Below are positions 14,922 through 21,855 of a stretch of DNA of 35,374 nucleotides, one piece after another (within the stretch, counting starts at the first letter, position 1; each line of letters starts with the position of its first letter). A program made the position numbers and the translations under genes. This stretch comes from Oscillospiraceae bacterium (GTDB taxonomy: Bacteria; Bacillota; Clostridia; Oscillospirales; Oscillospiraceae): contig JAISJJ010000134.1 in the NCBI GenBank assembly GCA_031261585.1, forward strand, positions 1-35,374, in the 5' to 3' direction. Under the pieces are notes generated by a model. It had not been told where the DNA came from. It did no database searches and worked only from the letters and a program-made list of their open reading frames with translations.

Positions 14922-16364
14922 ATGAAAATTTCCAAATTGATATGCGCGGTTATCGCGGCTGTCACACTGTTCGGCGTTGCACCGCGCGCGGTTGCCGCGC
15001 CCTACATGTTGGGCGTGTTCGCCGACCCAAAGGCACCGTCGATGCTCATCGGGGAGGTGACGACGGGCGATCTGCTGTACGCGGTCGGCGACGACACGGC
15101 GTACAACCCCGTCGGTCTCGTCAAGGTGATGACGCTGCTGCTCGCCGCCGAAGCGGTGGAGCGCGGCGCGGTTGTCACGCGCGAATCCAAGGTGTCGGTC
15201 ACGCTGACCGCGCTCAACGCGACACCGTCGGGCGGCACAAATACGGGGCTTGTACTCGGCGAGACACTGCGTTTCTACGATCTGCTCGTGCTGGGCTTTG
15301 TCGGCGGCGGCGCGGACGCTTGCAACGTGATAGCCGAGCGCGTCGCGGGCGATATCGGTGCGTTCGTCGAGCTGATGAATACGCGCGCCGTCGAACTCGG
15401 TTGCGTCAGTACGCTGTTCGAGAATCCGCACGGCGAGGCGGCGGACATGCAGTACACGACGGCGCACGATCTGTTCCGCATCACCGCCGAGGCGTCGCGC
15501 CATAGTCTGTTCCGCGAGGTCGCGGGCGCGGTCACAGCCACGATACCCGCGACGGCGCACAACGCCCAGCGCGTCTACACGACGCACAACTACATGATAA
15601 ACCCCTCGACGGTGCGGCACTATTACAAATACGCGGTCGCGGGGCGCAGTTCGCAGTCGTCGATCCACGGATACAGCACGGTTGAGTACGCCGTGCGCGA
15701 CGGTATGGGGCTTGTGACCGTGATCCTCGGCGCGAAAGCCGTTCCCGCGGAGGACGGCGGCACCGATATGCTCAGCATCTCAGAAGCGCGCCGCATGTTC
15801 GAGTGGGCGTACGGGCAGTTCGCGTGGCGCGAGGTGCTTACCGAGACGATAGCGAGCGGCGCGGCGAACGTGCGGTACGGCGCGGGTGCGGACACAATAA
15901 ATTTGCGCCCCGCCGAGACGGTGCGCCTGCTGTTGCCGAAAGCGACGCCCGATGTGGACATCATGCGGTTCGTCCGCATCTACACCGAGGAGAACGGCGG
16001 GCGCGGTCTCGCCGCCCCGATCCGCGCGGGTACGGAGGTCGGCGAGGTGCGTATCATGATCGGAGACCGCGAGTACGCGCGCGTCAAACTCGTCACGGAC
16101 ACGTCGGTCACGAAGGATTACGCCGCCGAACTGCGCGACAACATCTCCACGGCGATGCGCAAACCGTGGATGATCGCGCTGCTGATATTCATACTGCTGC
16201 TGATTGTGGCATACTGCGCGTTCGCGGTCAGTTACAACAGGCGCAGCCGCGCGAAACAGATACAGGAGCGCGAAAAACGCCGCAAACTCGCGGAACAACG
16301 TCGCCGCAACGAGTCAGCGGCAGGAGCAAGAGAATTTGAGGAGAACGACGACGATGGCAATTAA
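14922..16364 (+). CDS. D-alanyl-D-alanine carboxypeptidase (S11)-like membrane protein, catalytic motifs lost
   Basis: The 480-residue protein has a signal peptide (1-26, ending AVA-AP), a penicillin-binding-protein 5-like fold, and a C-terminal membrane helix (about 416-436) with a basic, charged cytoplasmic tail. Fold markers are clear: NPVGLVKVMTLLLAAEAV, FVELMNTRAVELG and VRDGMGLVTVILGA. All three active-site motifs are altered when lined up by eye with Bacillus DacA. SxxK reads G65-L-V-K68, SxN reads GGA at 129-131, and KTG reads RSS at 242-244. Without the nucleophile it should not hydrolyse D-Ala-D-Ala. It may bind peptidoglycan, sense it, or scaffold a partner; this is inference. GGAG precedes the ATG at 14922. 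It is convergent with murC. The final Asn codon and TAA stop lie in the heptad tract. Confidence 0.85.
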   Translation: MKISKLICAVIAAVTLFGVAPRAVAAPYMLGVFADPKAPSMLIGEVTTGDLLYAVGDDTAYNPVGLVKVMTLLLAAEAVERGAVVTRESKVSVTLTALNATPSGGTNTGLVLGETLRFYDLLVLGFVGGGADACNVIAERVAGDIGAFVELMNTRAVELGCVSTLFENPHGEAADMQYTTAHDLFRITAEASRHSLFREVAGAVTATIPATAHNAQRVYTTHNYMINPSTVRHYYKYAVAGRSSQSSIHGYSTVEYAVRDGMGLVTVILGAKAVPAEDGGTDMLSISEARRMFEWAYGQFAWREVLTETIASGAANVRYGAGADTINLRPAETVRLLLPKATPDVDIMRFVRIYTEENGGRGLAAPIRAGTEVGEVRIMIGDREYARVKLVTDTSVTKDYAAELRDNISTAMRKPWMIALLIFILLLIVAYCAFAVSYNRRSRAKQIQEREKRRKLAEQRRRNESAAGAREFEENDDDGN

Positions 16365-16524
16365 CAGTTAACAGTTAACAATTAACAATTAACACGTCGT
16401 CCGCAGACGACGTACAAAGCGCAACCGCGCCGCAGCGCGGCACTTAGCGCGGAGTAGTTACAGGGGTTGGACGCGGGGGACACCGCATCTTTCGTCCTAA
16501 TTGTTAATTGTTAATTGTACATTG
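16365..16524. repeat. Facing heptad tracts around a duplicated 71-bp hairpin module
   Basis: Heptads CAGTTAA/CAATTAA on the plus strand (to about 16392) serve the upstream gene. Heptads on the minus strand (16498-16537) serve murC. Between them 16391-16461 is identical to 20793-20863 and holds two hairpins with CGCA loops, ACGTCGTC/GACGACGT and CCGCGC/GCGCGG. No gene is seen. Confidence 0.85.
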
Positions 16525-17940
16525 TCAATTGACAATTTGTTCTCCTACTTTGTCCAGTTCTCCCGCGCCTACGGTTATTATCAGGTCGCCGTCGCGCGCT
16601 TCGGCTTTGAGCGCGGCTTCGACGTCGCTGAGCGTGGCGCAGACCGTGCTGTCTGGGACGAGCGCGGCGAGGTCGGCGGACGTGATACCGTACGTGTTGA
16701 TCTCGCGCGCGGCGTAAATCTCCGCGATATAGCACTTGTCGGCACGGCGCAGTTCTTTGGCGAACGCTTCGAGGTGCGACGCTGTGCGTGAATACGTGTG
16801 CGGCTGGAACGCGACGACGACGCGCTTGTACGGCAGCGCGGTTGCCATGTCGAGCAGCGCGCGCAGTTCCGTCGGATGGTGCGCGTAGTCGTCGTAGATG
16901 ACCGCGCCGTTCAGCCGCCCCTTGAACTCAAAGCGGCGGTCGGCACCTACGAACGTGCGCAACGCGTCCTCAATCGTCTCGCTCGGCACACCGAGTGATA
17001 TCGCGGCGGCACACGCGGCGAGCGCGTTCAGAATGTTGTGCTTGCCCGGCACTTTCAGCTTCACGCGGCAGTACACGCGGTCCTCGTACACCACGTCAAA
17101 CTCCGAGCAGTGACCCGTTTCGAGCACGGACTCGCACCGCACGTCGCACTGCGCGTGGAACCCGAACGTCGTGATGTCGCGGTCGAGACCGCGCAGCGCG
17201 TCAATGGTGTTGCGGTCGTCGCCGCAGGCTATGACGCGTCCCGTCTCGGGCGCAAGCTCCGCGAACTCGCGAAACGCCGCCTTTACGTGGTCAATATCGC
17301 CGAAATAGTCGAGATGATCCGCGTCGACGTTCAAAATCACGGCAAGCGTCGGGAAAAAGCTCAAAAACGAGTCAAAATACTCGCACGATTCGAGCACAAT
17401 CGTGTCGCCTGAGCCGACGCGGTACCCGCTGCCGAGCGTCGGCAACGTGCCGCCTATCATGACGGTCGGATCGCGCCCCGCGGCGAGCAGAATCTGCGAT
17501 ATCATCGACGTTGTGGTCGTCTTGCCGTGACTGCCCGACACGCACACGGCGTTCGCGTAGCCGCGCATGATAACGCCCCACGCCGCCGCCCGCTCGAACA
17601 GCGGAATACCGAGCCGCAGCGTCTCGTCGATCTCGGGGTTGCCCTCGCGCGCCGCCGCCGTGCGTATCACGAGATCCGCGCCGTGAACATTTTCCGCGTC
17701 GTGTCCGATATATATGTCGATACCGAGCGATCTCAGCTTTTCGACGGCGGGCGAATTGCGCAGGTCGGAACCCGTGACGCGCAGTCCGTGACGGTGCAGT
17801 TCCTCCGCGAGCGGAGACATGGACACGCCGCCGATACCGATGAGGTGCGCCCGCGAACCGCGTTGCAGCAAGTCCGAGAGTTGTGCCGCAACGAGAAGCC
17901 GAGCCGAGGATTCAATATGTGAAGCGCGCGGAATAGTCAT
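16525..17940 (-). CDS. murC: UDP-N-acetylmuramate--L-alanine ligase
   Basis: The 471-residue protein has the MurC N-terminal Rossmann region (HLIGIGGVSMSPLAEELHRHG, 32-52), the Mur-ligase P-loop VSGSHGKTTTTS (about 134-145), and the C-terminal glutamate-ligase domain including YDDYAHHPTEL and ending ITVGAGELDKVGEQ. It adds L-alanine to UDP-MurNAc in cytoplasmic peptidoglycan synthesis. The ATG at 17940 follows GAAGGG; the longer frame enters the promoter region and is discounted. The last codons, ATT GTC AAT TGA, are heptad sequence. It is divergent from the CCA-adding enzyme. Confidence 0.95.
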   Translation of the reverse strand: MTIPRASHIESSARLLVAAQLSDLLQRGSRAHLIGIGGVSMSPLAEELHRHGLRVTGSDLRNSPAVEKLRSLGIDIYIGHDAENVHGADLVIRTAAAREGNPEIDETLRLGIPLFERAAAWGVIMRGYANAVCVSGSHGKTTTTSMISQILLAAGRDPTVMIGGTLPTLGSGYRVGSGDTIVLESCEYFDSFLSFFPTLAVILNVDADHLDYFGDIDHVKAAFREFAELAPETGRVIACGDDRNTIDALRGLDRDITTFGFHAQCDVRCESVLETGHCSEFDVVYEDRVYCRVKLKVPGKHNILNALAACAAAISLGVPSETIEDALRTFVGADRRFEFKGRLNGAVIYDDYAHHPTELRALLDMATALPYKRVVVAFQPHTYSRTASHLEAFAKELRRADKCYIAEIYAAREINTYGITSADLAALVPDSTVCATLSDVEAALKAEARDGDLIITVGAGELDKVGEQIVN

Positions 17941-17980
17941 TGTAGATACCCTTCTGTTTTCATTTAACTGTTGACAGAGC

Positions 17981-18009
17981 ATTATATACCATATCATACA
18001 GCTTAGCAA
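17981..18009 (-). promoter_or_regulatory. Promoter for murC
   Basis: On the minus strand TTGCTA (18009-18004), a 17-base spacer and TATAAT (17986-17981) lie about 40 bases before the murC start. On the plus strand TTGACA at 17971-17976 overlaps this region, with a weak -10 (TATCAT at 15 bases spacing). It may serve the divergent cca gene, but that is uncertain. Confidence 0.65.
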
Positions 18010-18083
18010 GGGCAAAAAATACGATATTTTGCCGTCTGACGCAAATATTCCGTGATTTCTGATATGCCCAAAGGAGAAACGCC

Positions 18084-19262
18084 TTGTTCGCAATACCGCC
18101 GCACGTGTCCGACACGTTAAAAACACTCGAAATCGCGGGTCACAGCGCGCACCTCGTCGGCGGGTGTGTGCGCGATCTGCTGCGCGGTGCCGAGCCGCAC
18201 GACTACGACATCGCGACCTCCGCGACGCCTGACGCTATCGCCGCGATATTTCCGCACACCGCCCCGACGGGTACGCGCTACGGCACCGTCACGGTACTGA
18301 CGGACGGCGGCGGCATCGAGGTCACGACATTCCGCGTCGACGGCGAGTACGCGTTCGGTTCGCGCCGCCCCGAAAATGTGGCGTTCGCAAGCAGTATCGC
18401 GGACGATCTGTCGCGCCGCGACTTCACGGTCAACGCCGTCGCGCTGAATCTGCGCGGCGAGATAACCGACCCGTTCGGCGGTCGCGCGGACATCGAAGCG
18501 CGTATCCTGCGCGCCGTGGGCGATCCGCGCGCACGGTTTCGCGAGGACGCGCTGCGCATGTTGCGGTTATTGCGTTTTTCCGCGACGCTCGGCTTCGATA
18601 TTGAGCCGAACACACGCGCCGCCGCCGTCGAGTGCGCCTCGCTGTGCCGCACGCTGTCGCGTGAACGGGTGCGCGACGAGGTGCTGAAAATTCTCAGTTC
18701 ATCAGCACCCGCGACAATCGCGGAGTGCGTCGGTATCGGGCTGCTCGAACCGACCGTTGCGACGGTCGAACTGCCGCGCGAGACGTTGCGGCGGCTCACA
18801 ATACTGCCGCCACGCCTGCGTATCGCCGCGTTCGCCGCGATTTGCGCGCAGTCGAACGATGAACTGTCGCCGTCGGGACTTCTGCGCGAACTGAGACTGC
18901 CAAACTCGGTGATCCGCGAATCGGGACGCGGTGCGTTCGCCGCGATTGAGGGGTTCGAGCCGACGAGTTTCGGGGTCAAGAGCCTGTGCGCGGTACAGGG
19001 CTACGGTGCCGCCGAGTGTGCGTGCGCCGCGAGTGACGTGCTGTACGAGACCGCGACGTTGCAGCTGTTACGCGAAGCTATCGCGTCGGCGGAGCCGTAT
19101 ATGATACCCATGCTCGCGGTGACGGGGGACGACCTCGTCGTGCGCGGCATGGTGGGTGTCGATATCGGAAAAGCGTTGCGGCGGCTGCTCTATCACGTTC
19201 TGCGCCACCCCGAGGACAACACGCGCGAAACGCTGTTGCGGCTACTCGGGTTCGTCGATTAG
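18084..19262 (+). CDS. cca: CCA tRNA nucleotidyltransferase
   Basis: The 392-residue class II nucleotidyltransferase has AHLVGGCVRDLL (22-33), the metal-binding HDYDIATSA (Asp40, Asp42), SRRDFTVNA (110-118), the template-helix region RFREDALRMLRLLRF (151-165), and an alpha-helical tRNA-binding tail without an HD domain. It builds or repairs the CCA end of tRNAs; the alternative is a poly(A) polymerase of the same family. The start is the TTG at 18084, with AAAGGAG ideally placed upstream. Its 3' end overlaps the convergent DUF4364-type gene by 21 bases, and it has no heptad tract at its stop. Confidence 0.92.
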   Translation: MFAIPPHVSDTLKTLEIAGHSAHLVGGCVRDLLRGAEPHDYDIATSATPDAIAAIFPHTAPTGTRYGTVTVLTDGGGIEVTTFRVDGEYAFGSRRPENVAFASSIADDLSRRDFTVNAVALNLRGEITDPFGGRADIEARILRAVGDPRARFREDALRMLRLLRFSATLGFDIEPNTRAAAVECASLCRTLSRERVRDEVLKILSSSAPATIAECVGIGLLEPTVATVELPRETLRRLTILPPRLRIAAFAAICAQSNDELSPSGLLRELRLPNSVIRESGRGAFAAIEGFEPTSFGVKSLCAVQGYGAAECACAASDVLYETATLQLLREAIASAEPYMIPMLAVTGDDLVVRGMVGVDIGKALRRLLYHVLRHPEDNTRETLLRLLGFVD

Positions 19263-19760
19263 CGCGTCGAGAACCGCGTCGTACACCCGCGAGGAACGCT
19301 CGCGGAACCGCCGCTCGATGTCCTCCGCGCGCTCCTCGCCCGCCGTATACAGGCGCACGGTGAGCAGTTCGTCGCCGCCGTCCGACAGTGCCATCGTCAC
19401 GACGATACCGCCCGAACGCCGCGTCTCGCGCGACGTTTTGATCGAGATACCTCGGTCAAGACGCATCGTGTACTCGCGCGCCGCGATCTCCGCGTTCACG
19501 CGCACCGTGAACGGCAGCGTTTTTTCCAGCGTCGCCGTGACGTCGATACCCGCGTCGGTTATGCGGTACAACTCCGATTCGCGCGCGCACAGACCCGACT
19601 CGACGAGCGAACCGAGTATCTCCGACACGTCGAAGTACGTCACGGGCGACGACGCGCGCGCAAGCTCAATAAGCGTCTCCGCGCCGATCGGTGAGCGCAG
19701 ACGCGACAGGGTGTACAATATTAAAATTTTCGCGTCGAGCGCGTCAATAGAATAAGCCAT
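19242..19760 (-). CDS. DUF4364-type winged-helix protein
   Basis: The 172-residue protein starts MAYSIDALDAKILILYTLSRL and has a predicted winged helix in the first 70 residues (VSEILGSLVESGLCARESELYRITDAG). A C-terminal sheet-rich part carries GGIVVTMALSDGGDELLTVRLY. I recognise this as the Clostridia family DUF4364; its function is not established, and DNA binding is inferred from the fold. No Shine-Dalgarno site exists. A promoter sits so close that the mRNA should begin at or near the ATG at 19760, that is, be leaderless. An in-frame ATG six bases upstream (19766) would lie before the expected transcription start. It ends inside the convergent cca gene. Confidence 0.85.
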   Translation of the reverse strand: MAYSIDALDAKILILYTLSRLRSPIGAETLIELARASSPVTYFDVSEILGSLVESGLCARESELYRITDAGIDVTATLEKTLPFTVRVNAEIAAREYTMRLDRGISIKTSRETRRSGGIVVTMALSDGGDELLTVRLYTAGEERAEDIERRFRERSSRVYDAVLDALIDEPE

Positions 19761-19766
19761 GCGCAT

Positions 19767-19795
19767 ATTTTAGCACAAATGCTCTTGACATTCAA
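19767..19795 (-). promoter_or_regulatory. Promoter for the DUF4364 gene giving a leaderless mRNA
   Basis: TTGAAT (19795-19790), a 17-base spacer and TAAAAT (19772-19767) are followed by only six bases before the ATG at 19760. The transcription start is therefore expected at the start codon. Its -35 box overlaps that of the divergent esterase promoter. Confidence 0.7.
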
Positions 19796-19812
19796 GCCAA
19801 ATATGATATGAT
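19785..19812 (+). promoter_or_regulatory. Promoter for the esterase gene
   Basis: A perfect TTGACA (19785-19790), a 16-base spacer and TATGAT (19807-19812) lie about 28 bases before the ATG. GGAGG at 19830-19834 is the ribosome-binding site. Confidence 0.75.
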
Positions 19813-19840
19813 ACAATAAAAACAAATTTGGAGGTTGTCC

Positions 19841-20794
19841 ATGCCTTACGTACAATTCAAAATGCCCGAGAACGCGGGCGGTTTCGCGATGCCGCTGCTT
19901 GACACATCAAACATCACGCGCAAGTGGATCGACGTGGACTACACGCCCGCAAAGCCGCACCCCGCGCGCAAACTCGACATCTACCTGCCCGAGACTGGCG
20001 ACGGTCCGTTCCCGACGATTATCGCAATCCACGGCGGCGCGTTCTGGGGCGGTCAAAAGGACGACATGCAGGTCGCCGCGTACTTCGACTTTATCCCCGA
20101 GGGGTTCGCCGTCGCGTCCGTCGAACAGCGTCTGTGTACGCAACTCCCGGGCGGCGGGTATGACTCCGACGGGCTGTTCCCGAACGCGGTTCACGACTAC
20201 CGCGCCGCGATCCGCTTCCTGCGCGCGAACGCCGCCGAATACAAGCTCGACCCGACGAAATTTGTCACGGCGGGCGGTTCCGCGGGCGGCTACCACTCGA
20301 TAATGGGCGCGGTTCAGCCGAACAACCCCGCGCTGTACGACGCGTCGCTCGGTTGGGCGGACGTGGACGGTTCCGTCGCCGCTGTCGTCGACTGGTTCGG
20401 AGTGGGCGACCTCGTGTTGCAGTCCGAACTCACCGAGAACACCCCGGGCATGAAGCTGCCCGACGGCACCGAGATGAAGATGGACAACTTCGCGGACATA
20501 TTCCTCGGCGTGAACGCGCGTGAAAACCCGAATATCGCGGCGTTCGCGGGTCCCGACCTGTGGATTGACAAGGACGTGCCGCCCGTAATGCTGCAACACG
20601 GTATAGCGGACGAGATCGTACCCGTCGGCTGCTCGCGCAAACTCGCCGCGACGATTGCGGACATCGCAGGCGCGGATCGCGTCCTGTTCGAGGAATTCGA
20701 GGGCTACACCCACGGCGACGCGCGGTTCAACGAAGCGGGGAACATAGCGCACGTGGTGGAATGGGTGAAACGGCAGTTGGCAATTAACAGTTAA
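19841..20794 (+). CDS. Alpha/beta hydrolase (esterase/lipase, BD-FAE-like)
   Basis: The 317-residue protein has the HGGAFWGG oxyanion loop (64-71), the nucleophile elbow GGSAGG with Ser147, a probable Asp257 in HGIADEIVP, and His291 in GYTHGD, giving a complete catalytic triad. The first 25 residues precede the fold, and no signal peptide is seen, so it probably acts in the cytoplasm on carboxyl esters such as acetylated or aromatic sugars. The ATG at 19841 is preferred to the TTG six bases earlier because of spacing from GGAGG. It has its own promoter. The final AINS and TAA derive from the heptad tract. Confidence 0.9.
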   Translation: MPYVQFKMPENAGGFAMPLLDTSNITRKWIDVDYTPAKPHPARKLDIYLPETGDGPFPTIIAIHGGAFWGGQKDDMQVAAYFDFIPEGFAVASVEQRLCTQLPGGGYDSDGLFPNAVHDYRAAIRFLRANAAEYKLDPTKFVTAGGSAGGYHSIMGAVQPNNPALYDASLGWADVDGSVAAVVDWFGVGDLVLQSELTENTPGMKLPDGTEMKMDNFADIFLGVNARENPNIAAFAGPDLWIDKDVPPVMLQHGIADEIVPVGCSRKLAATIADIAGADRVLFEEFEGYTHGDARFNEAGNIAHVVEWVKRQLAINS

Positions 20795-20863
20795 CACGTC
20801 GTCCGCAGACGACGTACAAAGCGCAACCGCGCCGCAGCGCGGCACTTAGCGCGGAGTAGTTAC
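20793..20863. repeat. Second copy of the 71-bp hairpin module
   Basis: Identical to 16391-16461, starting in the heptad tract at the esterase stop. It contains the hairpins ACGTCGTC/GACGACGT and CCGCGC/GCGCGG with CGCA loops. Confidence 0.9.
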
Positions 20864-20872
20864 GAGGATAGG

Positions 20873-20903
20873 ACGAGGGTTGCGGCGGTGCCGCAACCCT
20901 CGT
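20873..20903. terminator. Perfect 14-bp hairpin between esterase and XRE gene
   Basis: ACGAGGGTTGCGGC and GCCGCAACCCTCGT pair perfectly around loop GGT. It lies between convergent genes. There is no strong T-run, so terminator function is likely but not certain. A close relative is at 21797-21825 on the other side of the AT-rich island. Confidence 0.6.
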
Positions 20904-20915
20904 TGTATGTTAATG

Positions 20916-21170
20916 TTAATCCTGTGGTGGTTCGTACCGCATGATGTCGCTCAACTCGCAACCCAAAAACGCGCAAATGCGCGCAAGCACACCCAAATCG
21001 ACGCGCGCAACACTGTTCTTGCAATAATTTTGAAGCTGTGTGCGCTGTACGCCTGCGCCCAATACGATTTTGTGCTTGCTGATACCGCGCGAAATCCGAT
21101 ATTCATCGAGCGTAATGATAACGCGCCCAACGTCAGATTCATTTTCTTTCATAATAATCACCGCCGTCAT
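20916..21170 (-). CDS. Small XRE-family helix-turn-helix regulator
   Basis: The 84-residue protein consists almost entirely of a Cro/CI-type helix-turn-helix. The core runs from ISKHKIVLGAGVQRTQLQNY through VDLGVLARICAFLGCELSDI to MRYEPP, like the short stand-alone regulators of Firmicutes. The ATG at 21170 follows AAAAGGA; another ATG at 21152 is possible. It is divergent from the 167-residue gene, and the strong promoter of that gene lies 23 bases upstream of its start, so it plausibly represses that promoter and perhaps itself. Base composition is lower in GC than its surroundings, suggesting acquisition with its neighbour. It lacks a typical heptad tract. Confidence 0.85.
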   Translation of the reverse strand: MTAVIIMKENESDVGRVIITLDEYRISRGISKHKIVLGAGVQRTQLQNYCKNSVARVDLGVLARICAFLGCELSDIMRYEPPQD

Positions 21171-21192
21171 TATAATCCTTTTCGGGTTGCTA

Positions 21193-21221
21193 TTGACAGC
21201 GGTATTTAGTTGCTGTATAAT
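21193..21221 (+). promoter_or_regulatory. Perfect consensus promoter for the 167-residue gene
   Basis: TTGACA (21193-21198), exactly 17 bases, then TATAAT (21216-21221): both boxes match consensus fully. AGGAGG at 21248-21253 is also a perfect ribosome-binding site. Such a strong promoter suggests the gene is held off by a repressor, most simply the adjacent XRE protein. Confidence 0.88.
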
Positions 21222-21261
21222 TAGTTGCACATGTTAAAAATAACACAGGAGGAATCCGTAT

Positions 21262-21765
21262 ATGTCAAGTAATTATAGCGATAGGTTAAAGCAGATTGTG
21301 CGCTTGCTGTACGATGGTCTGGATTCATTTTTCGCATTCGTCGAGCCAAGGTATAAAAACAGGCAAATTCTCGCTAACGGAAACGAACTTACCTTGTTGC
21401 GAAATGAAGGTAGCTATAAGAGATTTTGCAGAATAGAGGCGAACAAGCGTATAAAGTTTATATTTGAAGAAAGCCAAGACGGCACTATTTCGTTTTACTG
21501 CAACAATCAAAATAATAACTATTGGCTTTACGTTAAGTCTGATCTCACGGTGGAATTTAGCGATATTGATGGCGATCATTTCCCTTTTACAGATTCATTT
21601 TCCTATACGTTTAGAATTAGGTTTGGCAACTATGTGCTTTTTGACAAGGAAAGGCGTATTAATAGTTACGGCGATGTTACAGTTGATAAAATACTCACCT
21701 TTATGGTAAGTGCTAATCAGTTCATAATCTCAAATTTCGGCATATCAATATGGGACTTCCGATAG
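21262..21765 (+). CDS. Unrecognised 167-residue protein in an AT-rich island
   Basis: I do not recognise this protein. It begins with a short helical segment (YSDRLKQIVRLLYDGLDSFF) followed by a largely beta-strand pattern rich in aromatic residues and Asn (NNQNNNYWLYVKSDLTVEF). No signal peptide, membrane helix or cysteine motif is visible. Its GC content and codon use (many AAT, TTT, ATA, AAA) are far lower than those of the flanking genes, which points to recent transfer. It has a perfect promoter and ribosome-binding site and a divergent XRE regulator, but no heptad tract at its stop. A toxin, phage-interaction or defence role would fit such a regulated cargo gene but has no direct support. 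Confidence 0.75.
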   Translation: MSSNYSDRLKQIVRLLYDGLDSFFAFVEPRYKNRQILANGNELTLLRNEGSYKRFCRIEANKRIKFIFEESQDGTISFYCNNQNNNYWLYVKSDLTVEFSDIDGDHFPFTDSFSYTFRIRFGNYVLFDKERRINSYGDVTVDKILTFMVSANQFIISNFGISIWDFR

Positions 21766-21796
21766 AGTTATTTCGTATAACAGCAAAAACAAAAAT

Positions 21797-21825
21797 CGAG
21801 GGTTACGGCACCGCCGCAACCCTCG
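21797..21825. terminator. Hairpin between the AT-rich gene and larC
   Basis: CGAGGGTTACGGC pairs with GCCGCAACCCTCG (one mismatch) around loop ACC. It closely matches the hairpin at 20873-20903. It lies between convergent genes and is followed by heptads for larC (21826-21868). Confidence 0.6.
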
Positions 21826-21855
21826 TCCTAACTGTTAACTGTTAATTGTTAATTG

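Noticed and set aside
15108-15660. S11-like gene as a plain pseudogene
   Set aside because: The frame is uninterrupted for 480 codons with signal peptide, anchor, promoter and ribosome-binding site, so loss of catalysis rather than loss of the gene is more likely.
20873-21825. Insertion sequence or transposon with terminal inverted repeats
   Set aside because: No transposase or target duplication is seen. The flanking hairpins are each self-complementary and resemble other intergenic hairpins in the window.
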